Origin: Cellulomonas cellasea
Lineage (GTDB): Bacteria; Actinomycetota; Actinomycetes; Actinomycetales; Cellulomonadaceae
DNA length: 64,000 nt
Assembly (NCBI RefSeq): GCF_006538745.1
Contig: NZ_BJLR01000009.1
Span: 326,198-390,197 of the forward strand
Direction of reading: 5' to 3'
In this document: positions 16,440 to 24,765 of the stretch, piece after piece
Position numbering within the stretch: the first letter of the stretch is position 1
Layout: the number at the start of each line of letters is the position of its first letter
Notes under the pieces: generated by a model
Databases searched by the model: none
Seen by the model: the letters and a program-made list of their open reading frames with translations, nothing else
What the model was told of the DNA's origin: nothing
Made by a program: the position numbers and the translations under genes

Positions 16440-17434
16440 CGCGGGACTCCCTGGGGGACGGCGGTCGGGCCTTCGGCGGACGGCGCGGCGGCGCGGTCGG
16501 CCGCTCGGTCGGCGGCGCGCGCCGCGTCGCGGACGGGCTCCCCGCCGGTGAGCGCGAGGAAGGCCTCCTCGAGCGACGCCCCGCGGACCTCGAGGCCGCT
16601 GAACGGCACGTCGTCGCGCACCAGGGTGCGGACCACGGCGTCGGCGTCCGAGGCGAGCAGGGTCCAGCGGTCGCCGTCGCGCTCCGCGCTCACGACCCCG
16701 GGGATCCGGGTCAGCGCAGCGGCGGCGTGCTCGGGCACCGAGACCAGGACGCGGCGCACCGCCACGAGGTCGAGCACCGCGGCGAGCGAGTCGTCCGCGA
16801 GCACGCGGCCCTCGCCGATCACGACGACCCGCTGCGCGAGGGCCTCGATCTCCTCGAGGTAGTGGCTCGTGAGCAGGACCGTCGCGCCGTCCGCGTGGTA
16901 CTGCCGCAGCGCGTCCCACAGCACGTGCCGCGCCTCGACGTCGAGGCCGGTGGTCGGCTCGTCGAGCAGGACGAGGCGCGGGCGGCCGACGAGCGCGAGC
17001 GCGACGGCGAGGCGGCGCTTCTGGCCGCCCGAGAGCCCGCCGGTCTGGCGTCCGGCGAGGTCGCCGATGCCGAACCGCTCGAGCACCTCGCCGCGCGGCA
17101 TCGGGTCCGGGTAGTGCCCGGCCACGAGGTCGACGACCTCGCCGACCTTGAGCGTCGGCGGCAGCCCGGTCTCCTGCGGCGTCGTGCCGAGGCCGAGCCG
17201 GGCGACCGCGTCGCGGGGGCTGCGGCCGAACAGCCGGATCTCCCCGGAGTCGGGCTTCCGGATCCCGCTGACGAGGCTGAGCAGCGTCGTCTTGCCCGCG
17301 CCGTTCGGCCCGAGCAGCCCGACGAGCTCGCCCTCCGGGACGTCGAGCGACACGTCGTCGAGCGCGGTGACGGCGCCGAACCGGCGCGTGACCCCCTCGA
17401 CCTGCACCACGTGGTTCGTCACTGCGCTTCTCAT
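16436..17434 (-). CDS. ABC transporter ATP-binding protein
   Basis: The 332-residue ATPase has a Walker A LGPNGAGKTT (from 41), a Q-loop region, the signature GLSGGQKRRLAVAL, Walker B LVLLDEPTTGLD and an H-loop LTSHYLEE. A C-terminal extension of about 100 residues contains a DUF4162-like fold, typical of DrrA/CcmA-type drug or lipid exporters. The last 30 residues are Ala/Asp/Arg-rich and low complexity. ATG 17434 overlaps the stop of the upstream regulator by four bases. Together with the permease it forms an exporter. Confidence 0.92.
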   Translation of the reverse strand: MRSAVTNHVVQVEGVTRRFGAVTALDDVSLDVPEGELVGLLGPNGAGKTTLLSLVSGIRKPDSGEIRLFGRSPRDAVARLGLGTTPQETGLPPTLKVGEVVDLVAGHYPDPMPRGEVLERFGIGDLAGRQTGGLSGGQKRRLAVALALVGRPRLVLLDEPTTGLDVEARHVLWDALRQYHADGATVLLTSHYLEEIEALAQRVVVIGEGRVLADDSLAAVLDLVAVRRVLVSVPEHAAAALTRIPGVVSAERDGDRWTLLASDADAVVRTLVRDDVPFSGLEVRGASLEEAFLALTGGEPVRDAARAADRAADRAAAPSAEGPTAVPQGVPR

Positions 17435-17736
17435 GACTGCGCTCCCTTGAGGAGGTCGGTGAGCCGGCGCGAGTAGCGCTCGAACGCGAGGCGCCCGCTG
17501 CTCGTCAGCTCGAGGTAGGTGGCCGGGGTCCGGCCCTCGTGGGTCTTCGTGACCAGGACGTACTCGGCCTCCTCGAGCTTGCGCACGTGGGTCGAGAGGT
17601 TCCCGGCGGTCATGTCCAGCAGACGCTGGAGCTTGGGGAACGAGACGCGGTCGCCGTGCGGCATCGCGGCCAGGGTCGCGACGACGCGCAGGCGGGACTG
17701 CGCGTGGATGACGGGGTCGAGGTCGTCGTCGGTCAC
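17431..17736 (-). CDS. winged-helix transcriptional regulator (HTH_34-type)
   Basis: This 101-residue protein is a bare winged helix: RLRVVATLAAMPHGDRVSFP, then LQRLLDMTAGNLSTHVRKLEEAEYV as the recognition unit, and a wing KTHEGRTPATYLELT. Such regulators commonly sit in operons with a small membrane protein and an ABC exporter, as here. GTG 17736 overlaps the upstream membrane-protein gene (GTGA-type overlap) and its own end overlaps the ATPase start. The large nested palindrome before the operon (18388-18422) is the natural binding site, so autorepression of the whole operon is likely. Confidence 0.87.
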   Translation of the reverse strand: MTDDDLDPVIHAQSRLRVVATLAAMPHGDRVSFPKLQRLLDMTAGNLSTHVRKLEEAEYVLVTKTHEGRTPATYLELTSSGRLAFERYSRRLTDLLKGAQS

Positions 17737-18371
17737 CAGCCGCCCTTCCGCCGGGACACGTGCGCGAGGGTCGCCGCGGCGAGCATCCCCCCGCCGCCCG
17801 CGAGCGCCATCAGCAGGTAGGAGCCGGGGACCCCGAGCAGCGTCGTGGCACCGGCGACGAGGGCGATCCAGGCGCCGAGCCCGAACATCCGCCAGTCCTC
17901 CCACATGGCCGCGCCGGCGGCGTAGAGGACGCCGACGACGAGCGCCGAGAGGGCGTTCCAGCCGAGCGCGAGCACCTCCCAGCCCGCCCCGGCCCGCGTC
18001 AGCCCGATCATCGTGAGCACGACCGCGCTGAAGCCGATGGTCCACGTCCAGCCGTACATCGACCCGGTGCGCTCGCTCGCCCCCCGGACCCCCGCGGTGC
18101 GCCGGGCGATGTGCGCGATCGTCACCGCGAGCGCCGCGCTGAGGAGGACGCCGAAGACCGTGAACGCAGCCCCGCCGGGGTGCCCGTACGGCTCGGCGCG
18201 GGCGGAGGACCACAGCACGAGGTAGCCGACGAGCCACGCGACACCCCACGCGCCGAAGAGCACGCGCGGGTCGGGCGCGACCTGGTCGCGGACGCGCGCC
18301 CGCTGCGCCTGGATGATCGCGAGGCTCTCCGCGAGGTCGAGCGGCTCGTCGGACGCGTCGTCGGGTGCCAT
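17733..18371 (-). CDS. six-helix membrane protein heading the ABC operon
   Basis: From ATG 18371 (MAPDDASDEP) the product has 212 residues: about 40 soluble acidic residues, then six hydrophobic segments, with the first at GAWGVAWLVGYLVLWS and the last at GSYLLMALAGGGGMLAAATL. I know this kind of protein only as a frequent partner of the small winged-helix regulator that follows, so a sensor or accessory role is inferred, not shown. Longer in-frame starts upstream run through the palindrome and lack a ribosome site. It is the first gene of a four-gene operon with overlaps at each junction. Confidence 0.78.
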   Translation of the reverse strand: MAPDDASDEPLDLAESLAIIQAQRARVRDQVAPDPRVLFGAWGVAWLVGYLVLWSSARAEPYGHPGGAAFTVFGVLLSAALAVTIAHIARRTAGVRGASERTGSMYGWTWTIGFSAVVLTMIGLTRAGAGWEVLALGWNALSALVVGVLYAAGAAMWEDWRMFGLGAWIALVAGATTLLGVPGSYLLMALAGGGGMLAAATLAHVSRRKGGW

Positions 18372-18387
18372 AGGTGCGACCCTTCCC

Positions 18388-18422
18388 GTGCAGAGGACTT
18401 TGCACTGCAAACTACTCTGCAC
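18388..18422. promoter_or_regulatory. 35-base nested palindrome before the ABC/regulator operon
   Basis: The plus strand reads GTGCAGAG-GAC-TTTGCA-C-TGCAAA-CTA-CTCTGCAC. The outer arms pair perfectly (8 of 8), as do the inner arms (6 of 6). The site ends 17 bases before the ATG of the first gene, so bound protein would cover the promoter or leader. The inner TTTGCA-n-TGCAAA core resembles sites of small PadR-like or HTH_34 regulators. Confidence 0.8.
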
Positions 18423-18521
18423 TGACCGCGGGCACAAGGGGTCCGGGCGACGGGACGGGGCACGACGAGGCCCCGCAGCGCTCGGGGGGACGAGCGGCGA
18501 CGGGGCCGTGGTGGTGGGGCG

Positions 18522-19070
18522 TCAGGCGGTCTGCTCCGCGTGCTCGCCCTCGCCGATCTCCTCGACGAGCTTCGCGTTGAACGCCGGCAGGTCGTCGGGC
18601 ACACGGCTGCTGACGAGCCCGGAGTCGACGACGACCTCCTCGTCGACCCACGTCGCGCCCGCGTTCGTCAGGTCGGTGCGCAGGCTCGGGTACGACGTCA
18701 GGGTCCGGCCGTGGAGCACGTCGGCGTCCGTGAGGATCCAGCCACCGTGGCAGATCACGCCGACGGGCTTGTGCTGCGCGAACACGTCGCGCACGAACGC
18801 GACCGCCTGCTCGTCGAGGCGGATCGTGTCGCCGTTCGCGACGCCGCCGGGCAGCACGAGCGCGTCGAAGTCCGCGGCGCTCGCGTCGGCCGTCGTCCGG
18901 TCGACCTGCGCCTCGTGGCCGTTCTTGCCCGTGATCGTGCCGCTCCCGGACGACACGAGCACCGCGGTCGCGCCGTGCTCGGTGACCGCCTGCCACGGGC
19001 TCGTCAGCTCGCTGTCCTCGAAGCCGTCCGTGGCCAGGAACGCGACCGTCTTGCCGGTGAGGTGGGACAT
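18522..19070 (-). CDS. DJ-1/PfpI family protein (glutamine amidotransferase-like)
   Basis: The 182-residue product starts at ATG 19070. It shows the PfpI layout: GKTVAFLATDGFEDSELTSP with the conserved acidic residue, FDALVLPGG, and the nucleophile elbow VICHGGW (Cys followed by His). Later segments GRTLTSYPSLRTDL and WVDEEVVVDSGLVSSR match the general stress protein 18/PfpI group. Roles claimed for the family are protein deglycase, chaperone or protease; which applies cannot be told. It is divergent from the CPBP protease gene, 102 bases apart, and separate from the ABC operon. Confidence 0.9.
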   Translation of the reverse strand: MSHLTGKTVAFLATDGFEDSELTSPWQAVTEHGATAVLVSSGSGTITGKNGHEAQVDRTTADASAADFDALVLPGGVANGDTIRLDEQAVAFVRDVFAQHKPVGVICHGGWILTDADVLHGRTLTSYPSLRTDLTNAGATWVDEEVVVDSGLVSSRVPDDLPAFNAKLVEEIGEGEHAEQTA

Positions 19071-19172
19071 GCGTGCGGCTCCTCTCGAAGGGGTGTGCGG
19101 TCCTTCGACGGTAGGCGCGCGTGCGCGACGGCACCCGGAGCGGCACCCCGGGCGACCACCTACCCTCGGAGC

Positions 19173-19970
19173 ATGACGACGGCACCGGGCACCGCGCCCG
19201 CGCCGTCGTTCCCCGCGCTCCGCCGCCGGCTGACCACCGAGGTGTGGATCGTGCTCGGCCTCTCGCTCGGCCGCTCCGGCGTCTACGCGCTCGTGAACAT
19301 CGCCGCGCGGCTCACCGAGGGCACGCCGCTCGCCGAGCAGTCCGCGACGCTCAACGCGAGCCGCTCGCCGCGCCCGTATCTCGACCTGACCTACCAGCTG
19401 CTGAGCATCGGCTTCGCGCTCGTCCCCGTCGCGCTCGCGCTGTACCTGCTGTCCTCGCACGGCCGCAGCGCGGTCCGGCGCATCGGCCTCGACGGCACGC
19501 GGCCCGCACGCGACCTCGGCGTCGGCGTCGGGCTCGCGGCGCTCATCGGCATCCCCGGCCTCGCGCTCTACGCCGCCGGGCGGGCGCTCGGCGTGACGGT
19601 CGAGGTGCAGGCGTCGGCGCTGAACGCCGCGTGGTGGACCGTCCCCGTGCTCGTCCTCGCCGCGCTGCAGAACGCGCTGCTCGAGGAGGTGGTCGCGGTC
19701 GGGTACCTGACCGAGCGGCTGCGCGAGCTGCGCTGGCGGACCCCCGCGATCATCGCCGCGAGCGCCCTGCTGCGCGGCTCGTACCACCTGTACCAGGGCT
19801 TCGGGCCGTTCGTCGGGAACGTCGTCATGGGCGTCGTGTTCGCCGAGTACTACCGGCGGCGACGGCGGGTCATGCCGCTCGTCGTCGCGCACACCGTGCT
19901 CGACGTCGTCGCGTTCGTCGGGTACGCGCTCGTGCCCGCGGAGTGGCGGGACGCGCTCGGGCTGAGCTGA
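19173..19970 (+). CDS. CPBP (CAAX/Abi) family intramembrane metalloprotease
   Basis: From ATG 19173 the product has 265 residues with about eight membrane helices. The CPBP motifs are present: ALLEEVVAVGYLTERL gives the paired Glu residues (E-E-x-x-x-x-x-Y/R variant), LLRGSYHLYQG supplies the first metal-binding His, and VVAHTVLDVV the second. Members are membrane peptidases acting on prenylated or signal-like substrates, and bacterial ones have been linked to bacteriocin self-immunity. No bacteriocin gene is close. A stop at 19968-19970 is 12 bases from the convergent AlkD-like gene. Confidence 0.88.
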   Translation: MTTAPGTAPAPSFPALRRRLTTEVWIVLGLSLGRSGVYALVNIAARLTEGTPLAEQSATLNASRSPRPYLDLTYQLLSIGFALVPVALALYLLSSHGRSAVRRIGLDGTRPARDLGVGVGLAALIGIPGLALYAAGRALGVTVEVQASALNAAWWTVPVLVLAALQNALLEEVVAVGYLTERLRELRWRTPAIIAASALLRGSYHLYQGFGPFVGNVVMGVVFAEYYRRRRRVMPLVVAHTVLDVVAFVGYALVPAEWRDALGLS

Positions 19971-19982
19971 CGGCCCGACCCC

Positions 19983-20666
19983 TCAGCCCTGGCGGCGCAC
20001 CATCTCGCCGATCCAGATCGGCGCGTACGGCGAGGTGCACCCGGGCGGCGTCGGGTAGTCCTTGAGGACCTCGAGCCGCTCGCCGATGTCGAGCGCGCGG
20101 ACCCGCAGCGCCGGGTGGTGGATGCCGATCGTCGCGAGGCACTCGTTCATGGCCCACTGCAGCCCCGCGGGCGCGTCCTTCATGTGCGCCTCGACGAGGT
20201 CGAGCAGCCCCGGCAGGTCCAGGCCGTCGGGGGCCTTCGCGACGCGGTCGCTGGTCAGGGCCCACCCGGAGCCGGCGACGGCCGGGTCGGGGTCGTCGAA
20301 CCACGCCGTGCGCAGCCCCTCGACGTGCGGGCTCCTCTTGACCACGTAGCCGACGAGCCAGTCGCGCACCTTGGGGACGCGCGCGTCGCGCAGCATCGCG
20401 TCGAGCTCGGCCGCCTCGAAGTCCTTCGGGCGGCAGACCAGGATCGCGACGAGCCGGCCCGCCGTGTCGCCGGTCGCCCAGAGCTCCCGCGCCAGCCCCT
20501 GCTGGGTCCTGAGCCGCTTCGCCACCGCGCGCAGCTGCGTGAGGTTGATGCCGTGGTCGTCGCCGTGGCGCTCGTTGACGGCGCGGATGCGCGGGTCCTC
20601 GAGCGCCGCGAGCTCGGCGAGCACCTCGCCGGCGCTGACCTCGGGTGGTGCGGGACGCGTCGCCAC
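19983..20666 (-). CDS. DNA alkylation repair protein, AlkD-like HEAT-repeat glycosylase
   Basis: The 227-residue protein is all-helical, with segments GINLTQLRAVAKRLRTQQGLARELWATGD, then CRPKDFEAAELDAML and KVRDWLVGYVVKRS, matching the DNA alkylation repair family (HEAT-like repeats). The later WALTSDRVAKAPDGLDLPGLL is also typical. AlkD excises positively charged alkylated bases. The sub-branch seen here, with the ending CTSPYAPIWIGEMVRR, is widespread in actinobacteria and is usually annotated as 'DNA alkylation repair protein'. Catalytic residues cannot be assigned with certainty. ATG 20666 has a GGAGGT-type box upstream. Confidence 0.85.
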   Translation of the reverse strand: MATRPAPPEVSAGEVLAELAALEDPRIRAVNERHGDDHGINLTQLRAVAKRLRTQQGLARELWATGDTAGRLVAILVCRPKDFEAAELDAMLRDARVPKVRDWLVGYVVKRSPHVEGLRTAWFDDPDPAVAGSGWALTSDRVAKAPDGLDLPGLLDLVEAHMKDAPAGLQWAMNECLATIGIHHPALRVRALDIGERLEVLKDYPTPPGCTSPYAPIWIGEMVRRQG

Positions 20667-20715
20667 GGCGACCTCCTCGTGCTGGGGTCAGCCCAGCATG
20701 CCCGGCGGGACGCCC

Positions 20716-20800
20716 GCGCGTCGCCCGTCGGCTTCCCTGCGCGTCGCCCGTCGGCGCCCTGCGCGTCGCACCTCGGCGCGTCCGCGCGACCGCGCGTCGG
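20716..20800. repeat. 22-base imperfect tandem repeat in an intergenic region
   Basis: The unit GCGCGTCGCCCGTCGGCGCCCT, with small changes, is repeated about three and a half times between the AlkD-like gene and the surface-protein gene. No reading frame through it looks coding. The function is unknown. Confidence 0.65.
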
Positions 20801-20834
20801 CCGTCGGCGCGCCGAGGACGCCCGGCGGCCCCCG

Positions 20835-22946
20835 TCAGCCCAGGCGGCGACGCAGTCGCGCGGCACCCACGAGGGCGCCGCCCACCACGACCAGCCCGAG
20901 ACCCACGAGCCCGGGGGTCACGTCGGACCCCGTCCGGGCCAGCGCCGTCGCCCGCCCCTCACGAGAGGTCCGTGCGCGCGTCCCGGGGTCTGTCCGCGCC
21001 GACGACGGCGCGCCCGGTCGCGCCGTGGGCGCCGCGGGGTCGGCCGGGGTCACGGGGGCGGCGGGCAGCCCGGGCTCGGCCGGGAGCACCGGGGGCGCCG
21101 GCTCCTGGGGCGCGGGCACCCCGGGCGGGGGCGCCGGGGCCGCGGGCGGGACGACCACGACGACCGAGGTCCGCGCCTCGCCGGGCACGTAGGACCACAG
21201 GTCGAGCCCCTTGGCGTCACCGAAGCTGCCGGTGCACTGCGTGTTCGTGTTCGCACCCGCGCCCGCGCCGAACGCCCGCTGGCCGGAGGTCGTGTCGAAG
21301 CCGAGGTCGGGGTCGGCGGACGCGACGGAGGGGCGCGTGCCCACGCCCGCGCACAGCAGCTCGCCGGGGGTCCCGACCGCCACGCCGGCGCTCGTCACGT
21401 AGCCGCGGTCGTCGTAGAACCCCCGGGTGCAGTTCGTGCCCGTGCTGACCTCGCCCGTGAACGGGCACACGCCGTCCGGCGGGTTCTCGAGCGTGATGCT
21501 GGGACCGCCGCGCAGCGAGCTCTCCACGTCGAGGATCGGCGCGTGGTACTCCCCGCCGCGCAGCGTCGCGCGCACCGGGTACTGGCCGGCCGGGAACGGG
21601 ACGCCCACGTTGTCGAGACCGTCCCACGGGATGTCGTGGGTCCCCGGCCCGACGAGCCCGCGCAGCACCCGGTTGCCGGGCGCTCCGGCGTCGAACGAGG
21701 CGCCGTCGCGCGAGAGCACGATCTCGTAGGTCCCGCGGGTGCCCGTGCTGAACCGCAGGCCACCGCCCTGCCCCTCGAACGCGACGTCGCCGCCCGCGGA
21801 ACCGGCGAACCCGAGCGGCCCCATCACGGGCTCGGCGCCCTGCGCGGGGATGCCGAGGGCGTCGAGCGTCTCGGGGGCCAGCGGCTCGACCGACACGGGG
21901 TACTCGGCGCGCGCCAGGCGGACGCCGCCGAGCGGGTCGGTCAGCGTCTGCTGGTTGCTGCCCGAGCCGAGGACGTCCCGGTGCAGCGGGGTCACGCCGT
22001 CGGCGTCGTAGAAGCCCACGGGGTTGCCGTAGAAGACGAAGCCGAAGGGGTCGAACGACCGGGTCGCAACCCGGTAGCGGAAGCCGTCGGTCGTCGTGAT
22101 GTAGGTCGAGAAGTCCGTGGGGCGGTCGCTGCCGCCCGTGAAGCCCGCGTAGACGTAGGTGAACGCGCGCCCGGGCAGGTCGGCGGTCGAGCCGGGCGCG
22201 GCCGGTCGCACGGTGAGGTCCCACGCGGCGACGGTCGTCGAGCTCTCGGCCTGCGCGACGACGCCCGTCCCGACCTGGGCCCGCGTCGGGACGCCGCCGG
22301 AGAGCGCGCCACCGGGGCCGATCGAGCCGTAGAAGGCGACGCGGCGCAGCCCGGTCGTGGTCACGGTGTGGACGCACGGCACGTAGCCATCGGGGTTGCC
22401 GGTGCCGTCGACCGACCGCGCACCGGCCAGCTCCTGGGCCCGCGTGGAGATCAGCCCGAGCGCGGCGTCCCCGCTCGCCTCGCGCTGGGCCCGGCAGCTC
22501 GACGCGGGAGCGGGCAGCGTCGCCGCCTCGGTGTCGGTCACGGCGCCGGGCTCCCACACGGCGACGTCCGCGAGCCCGGGGACGACGCCGAGCGCCGACG
22601 AGCCCAGGAGGAGCTGCTCGCCCTGGCGCGCGAACACCGTGAACAGCGTCCGGCGGACGATGTGCGTGCCGTCCGGGGGTCCGTAGGTCGCGACGTTCCA
22701 CTCGATCGGCGCGCGGCACCCGGCACCGGTCCCCGTCCCGCACACGGCGTCGTCCGGGAACAGGTCACCGCTGCCGACGCCCGCCGCGGGCGACGCGGCG
22801 ATGCCGGTGGCGAGGGGCAGCGCGAGGGCCGCCAGCGTGAGCAGGAGCCGCCGCCGGCGGGTCGGACGAGGCGCACGGACGGCCTCGTCGTGGGTCCGCG
22901 GGGCCTCGGTGGGGGCCGGCGTCGTCGCCGGTCGAAGACGTGCCAT
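20835..22946 (-). CDS. sortase-anchored surface protein (LAxTG motif)
   Basis: The 703-residue protein begins with a basic disordered stretch and a signal peptide (RRRRLLLTLAALALPLATGIAASPAAG). It ends with a cell-wall sorting signal: LARTG (669-673), a hydrophobic helix and RLRRR, the pattern used by class E sortases in high-GC actinobacteria. The long ectodomain is rich in Gly, Thr and Asp, with several Cys-containing segments such as SYRAQ-free loops around DAVCGTGTGAGC and DGVCPFTGEVSTGTNC. A Pro/Ala-rich wall-spanning stretch precedes the anchor. I cannot name an ectodomain family; choice-of-anchor or adhesin-like proteins look similar. No sortase gene is in the window. Confidence 0.88.
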   Translation of the reverse strand: MARLRPATTPAPTEAPRTHDEAVRAPRPTRRRRLLLTLAALALPLATGIAASPAAGVGSGDLFPDDAVCGTGTGAGCRAPIEWNVATYGPPDGTHIVRRTLFTVFARQGEQLLLGSSALGVVPGLADVAVWEPGAVTDTEAATLPAPASSCRAQREASGDAALGLISTRAQELAGARSVDGTGNPDGYVPCVHTVTTTGLRRVAFYGSIGPGGALSGGVPTRAQVGTGVVAQAESSTTVAAWDLTVRPAAPGSTADLPGRAFTYVYAGFTGGSDRPTDFSTYITTTDGFRYRVATRSFDPFGFVFYGNPVGFYDADGVTPLHRDVLGSGSNQQTLTDPLGGVRLARAEYPVSVEPLAPETLDALGIPAQGAEPVMGPLGFAGSAGGDVAFEGQGGGLRFSTGTRGTYEIVLSRDGASFDAGAPGNRVLRGLVGPGTHDIPWDGLDNVGVPFPAGQYPVRATLRGGEYHAPILDVESSLRGGPSITLENPPDGVCPFTGEVSTGTNCTRGFYDDRGYVTSAGVAVGTPGELLCAGVGTRPSVASADPDLGFDTTSGQRAFGAGAGANTNTQCTGSFGDAKGLDLWSYVPGEARTSVVVVVPPAAPAPPPGVPAPQEPAPPVLPAEPGLPAAPVTPADPAAPTARPGAPSSARTDPGTRARTSREGRATALARTGSDVTPGLVGLGLVVVGGALVGAARLRRRLG

Positions 22947-22979
22947 GCCTCACCCTCACCCGCGCGCACCAATCCCGTC

Positions 22980-22993
22980 CAACCGGTCGGTTG
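22980..22993. promoter_or_regulatory. palindrome CAACCG-GT-CGGTTG upstream of the surface-protein gene
   Basis: A perfect 6-base dyad lies 34 bases before the ATG at 22946, on the side where a repressor would block that promoter. It resembles a TetR-type half-site pair. No TetR gene is adjacent. Confidence 0.45.
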
Positions 22994-23022
22994 TCCGGGT
23001 CAGCGGCCTGCGGGCCGCCTCC

Positions 23023-23039
23023 ATGACCTCCGAGGTCAT
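23023..23039. promoter_or_regulatory. 17-base palindrome ATGACCTC-C-GAGGTCAT
   Basis: This perfect dyad with a one-base centre lies in the same divergent spacer, between the surface-protein gene and the DUF1330 gene. GntR-type sites have this style. The binder is unknown. Confidence 0.45.
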
Positions 23040-23161
23040 CGACGGCGCCCAGCCCCCGGGTGGAACGTGGGGGCCATGAGCACACAAGGAGCCGTACCGG
23101 CCGGACACCCCTCGTGGCCCGACGGCCGGGGATCGCTGGCGTCGGCGCCGGGTGGCCGGCC

Positions 23162-23536
23162 GTGAGCGCGTACGCCGTGGCGCACCTGACCGCCCCGCCC
23201 TCCCACCTGCCCGACGAGGTGCTCGAGTACATGGAGCGCATCCAGGCCACGCTCGACCCGCACGGCGGACGCTTCGTGGTGCACGGCGGCACCGTGGAGG
23301 TCCAGGAGGGCGCCTGGCCGGGGACCGTGGTCGTCATCGAGTTCCCGGACCTGCCGGCGGCGCGCGCCTGGTACGGGTCCGAGGCGTACACCGCGCTCAA
23401 GCCGCTGCGGACCCGCAACGTGCCCGGCCACGCGATCCTGGTCGACGGCGTGAGCGCCGACTACGACCCCGCGGAGACGGCCGCCGCGCTCCGCCGCGAG
23501 GGGCACGGCGGCCCCGGCGTCCGACTCACCCCCTGA
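23162..23536 (+). CDS. DUF1330 family protein
   Basis: From GTG 23162 the product has 124 residues with the DUF1330 dimeric ferredoxin-like fold: AYAVAHLTAPPS, then GGRFVVHGGTVEVQEG, VVVIEFPDLPAARAWY and YTALKPLRTRNVPGHAILVDG. These proteins are small cytoplasmic alpha+beta barrels related to antibiotic-synthesis monooxygenases; a catalytic role is not established. An ATG-led 29-codon frame (23077-23165) runs just upstream and overlaps the GTG, so it may be a leader or an accident. The gene is monocistronic. Confidence 0.85.
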   Translation: MSAYAVAHLTAPPSHLPDEVLEYMERIQATLDPHGGRFVVHGGTVEVQEGAWPGTVVVIEFPDLPAARAWYGSEAYTALKPLRTRNVPGHAILVDGVSADYDPAETAAALRREGHGGPGVRLTP

Positions 23537-23666
23537 CCAGGGCGGACCGCGCCCCGGGAGCCGTCGCTCTGCGGCCGGCGCGGCGGGCCGGCGCGGCTCG
23601 TCGGCCTGAGGCGGGATCCGGCGCGGCACGTACAACCGTCGCGGGCTCCCGGGCCGGCGCCGCACG

Positions 23667-24473
23667 TCAGCCCGAGGCAGGCTCCGGCGCGGCTCCGGTC
23701 AGCTCCCGGACCGCCGACGCCGTGCGCGCGTCGGCGGGGAGGAAGGCCTCGATGCTGAGCTCGGCAGCCGTCAGGTCCAGCGCGCTGCCGAAGGTCGTCA
23801 CGGTGCTCAGGAAGGCCAGCTCGGTGTCGCCGTGGCGCAGGCGCAGGGGGACGGCGATCCCGGTCGGCGGCGACGCGTCCCGGCCGCCGGGCAGCGCGGA
23901 CAGCTCCTCGTGCAGGCGCTCGAGCTCCGGGTCGCCGGTCTGCCGGACGTCGTGCGCCAGGCGGTGGAGGAGGTGCGATCGCCACTGCGGCAGGTTCACG
24001 ACCCGGGGGGCCATGCCGTCCGGGTGCAGGCTCAGGCGCAGCACGTTGAGCGGGGGCCCGAGCAGGTGCTCCGCCGCCCCGGCGGTGAGGACGTCCGCGC
24101 TCCGGTTGGCGGCGACGAGGTTCCACCGGCGGTCGATGACGGCGGCAGGGTAGGGCTCGAACCCCCGCAGCACGAGGTCGACCGCCTCGCGCACCGGCGC
24201 CATCCCGGCGTCGTCCAGCGCGAGCGCGCTGTAGGCCGGCGCGAGGCCCGCCGCGAGCAGCAGCGCGTTCCGCTCGCGCAGCGGGACGTCGAGGTGGTCC
24301 GCGAGACGCAGGATCATCGTCCGGCTGGGGCGGGCCCGCCCGGTCTCGACGAAGCTCAGGTGCCGGGTGGACACCTCGGCCTCGATCGACAGCTCGAGCT
24401 GGCTGAGCCGCCGGCGCCGGCGCCAGTCGCGCAGCAGGACTCCGACCGGGGGGCGCGCAGCGTTGTCGCTCAC
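23667..24473 (-). CDS. XRE-family regulator with MmyB-like ligand domain
   Basis: The product of about 268 residues starts at GTG 24473 or GTG 24482. Its N-terminal helix-turn-helix reads LLRDWRRRRRLSQLELSIEAEVSTRHLSFVETGRARPSR (in two parts: residues about 12-31 and 32-50). The C-terminal MmyB-type PAS-like domain begins LALDDAGMAPVREAVDLVL, with the typical PYPAAVIDRRWNLVAANRSA. Such regulators in actinobacteria usually control an adjacent short-chain dehydrogenase or similar gene; here the neighbours are a DUF1330 gene (convergent) and a small HTH gene upstream on the same strand. MmyB domains may bind fatty-acid-like ligands. Confidence 0.88.
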   Translation of the reverse strand: MSDNAARPPVGVLLRDWRRRRRLSQLELSIEAEVSTRHLSFVETGRARPSRTMILRLADHLDVPLRERNALLLAAGLAPAYSALALDDAGMAPVREAVDLVLRGFEPYPAAVIDRRWNLVAANRSADVLTAGAAEHLLGPPLNVLRLSLHPDGMAPRVVNLPQWRSHLLHRLAHDVRQTGDPELERLHEELSALPGGRDASPPTGIAVPLRLRHGDTELAFLSTVTTFGSALDLTAAELSIEAFLPADARTASAVRELTGAAPEPASG

Positions 24474-24511
24474 CGGCGTCACGCTACGGCGCACCGCGCG
24501 GGGCGTGCCGC

Positions 24512-24730
24512 TCAGTCGGTGCGCGAGAACCGCGAGCCGCCGTACTTCTTGTGCACGGCCTGCTTGCTCACGCCGAGCATCGTCGCGATCGACGCCCACG
24601 GCACCCCCGCGACGCGCGCGCGCCGCACGACGACGGCCTCGCGCCGGTCCGTCTCGCGGCGCAGCTGCGCGAGCGCGGCGAGCGCCGACAGCGGGTCGTC
24701 CCCGTCCGCCTGCCGCACGAGCATGCTCAT
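24512..24730 (-). CDS. small helix-turn-helix protein
   Basis: The 72-residue product starts at ATG 24730, whose GGAGGAGG ribosome site makes the upstream GTG 24745 unlikely as a start. The second half is a homeodomain-like helix-turn-helix: REAVVVRRARVAGVPWASIA, then TMLGVSKQAVHKKYGG. This is a common actinobacterial small protein that probably binds DNA. It lies just downstream of twin GTCAACC/GGTTGAC operators, so it may regulate itself through them. Nothing else on the strand is clearly in its operon; the XRE gene starts about 40 bases beyond its stop. Confidence 0.8.
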   Translation of the reverse strand: MSMLVRQADGDDPLSALAALAQLRRETDRREAVVVRRARVAGVPWASIATMLGVSKQAVHKKYGGSRFSRTD

Positions 24731-24765
24731 GTCGACCTCCTCCACGTCGCACCTCCGGTCAGTTC

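Noticed and set aside
22765..23418. Minus-strand frame of 217 codons covering the divergent spacer and part of the DUF1330 gene
   Set aside because: It is antisense to the DUF1330 gene and overlaps the surface-protein start; no domain is recognisable.
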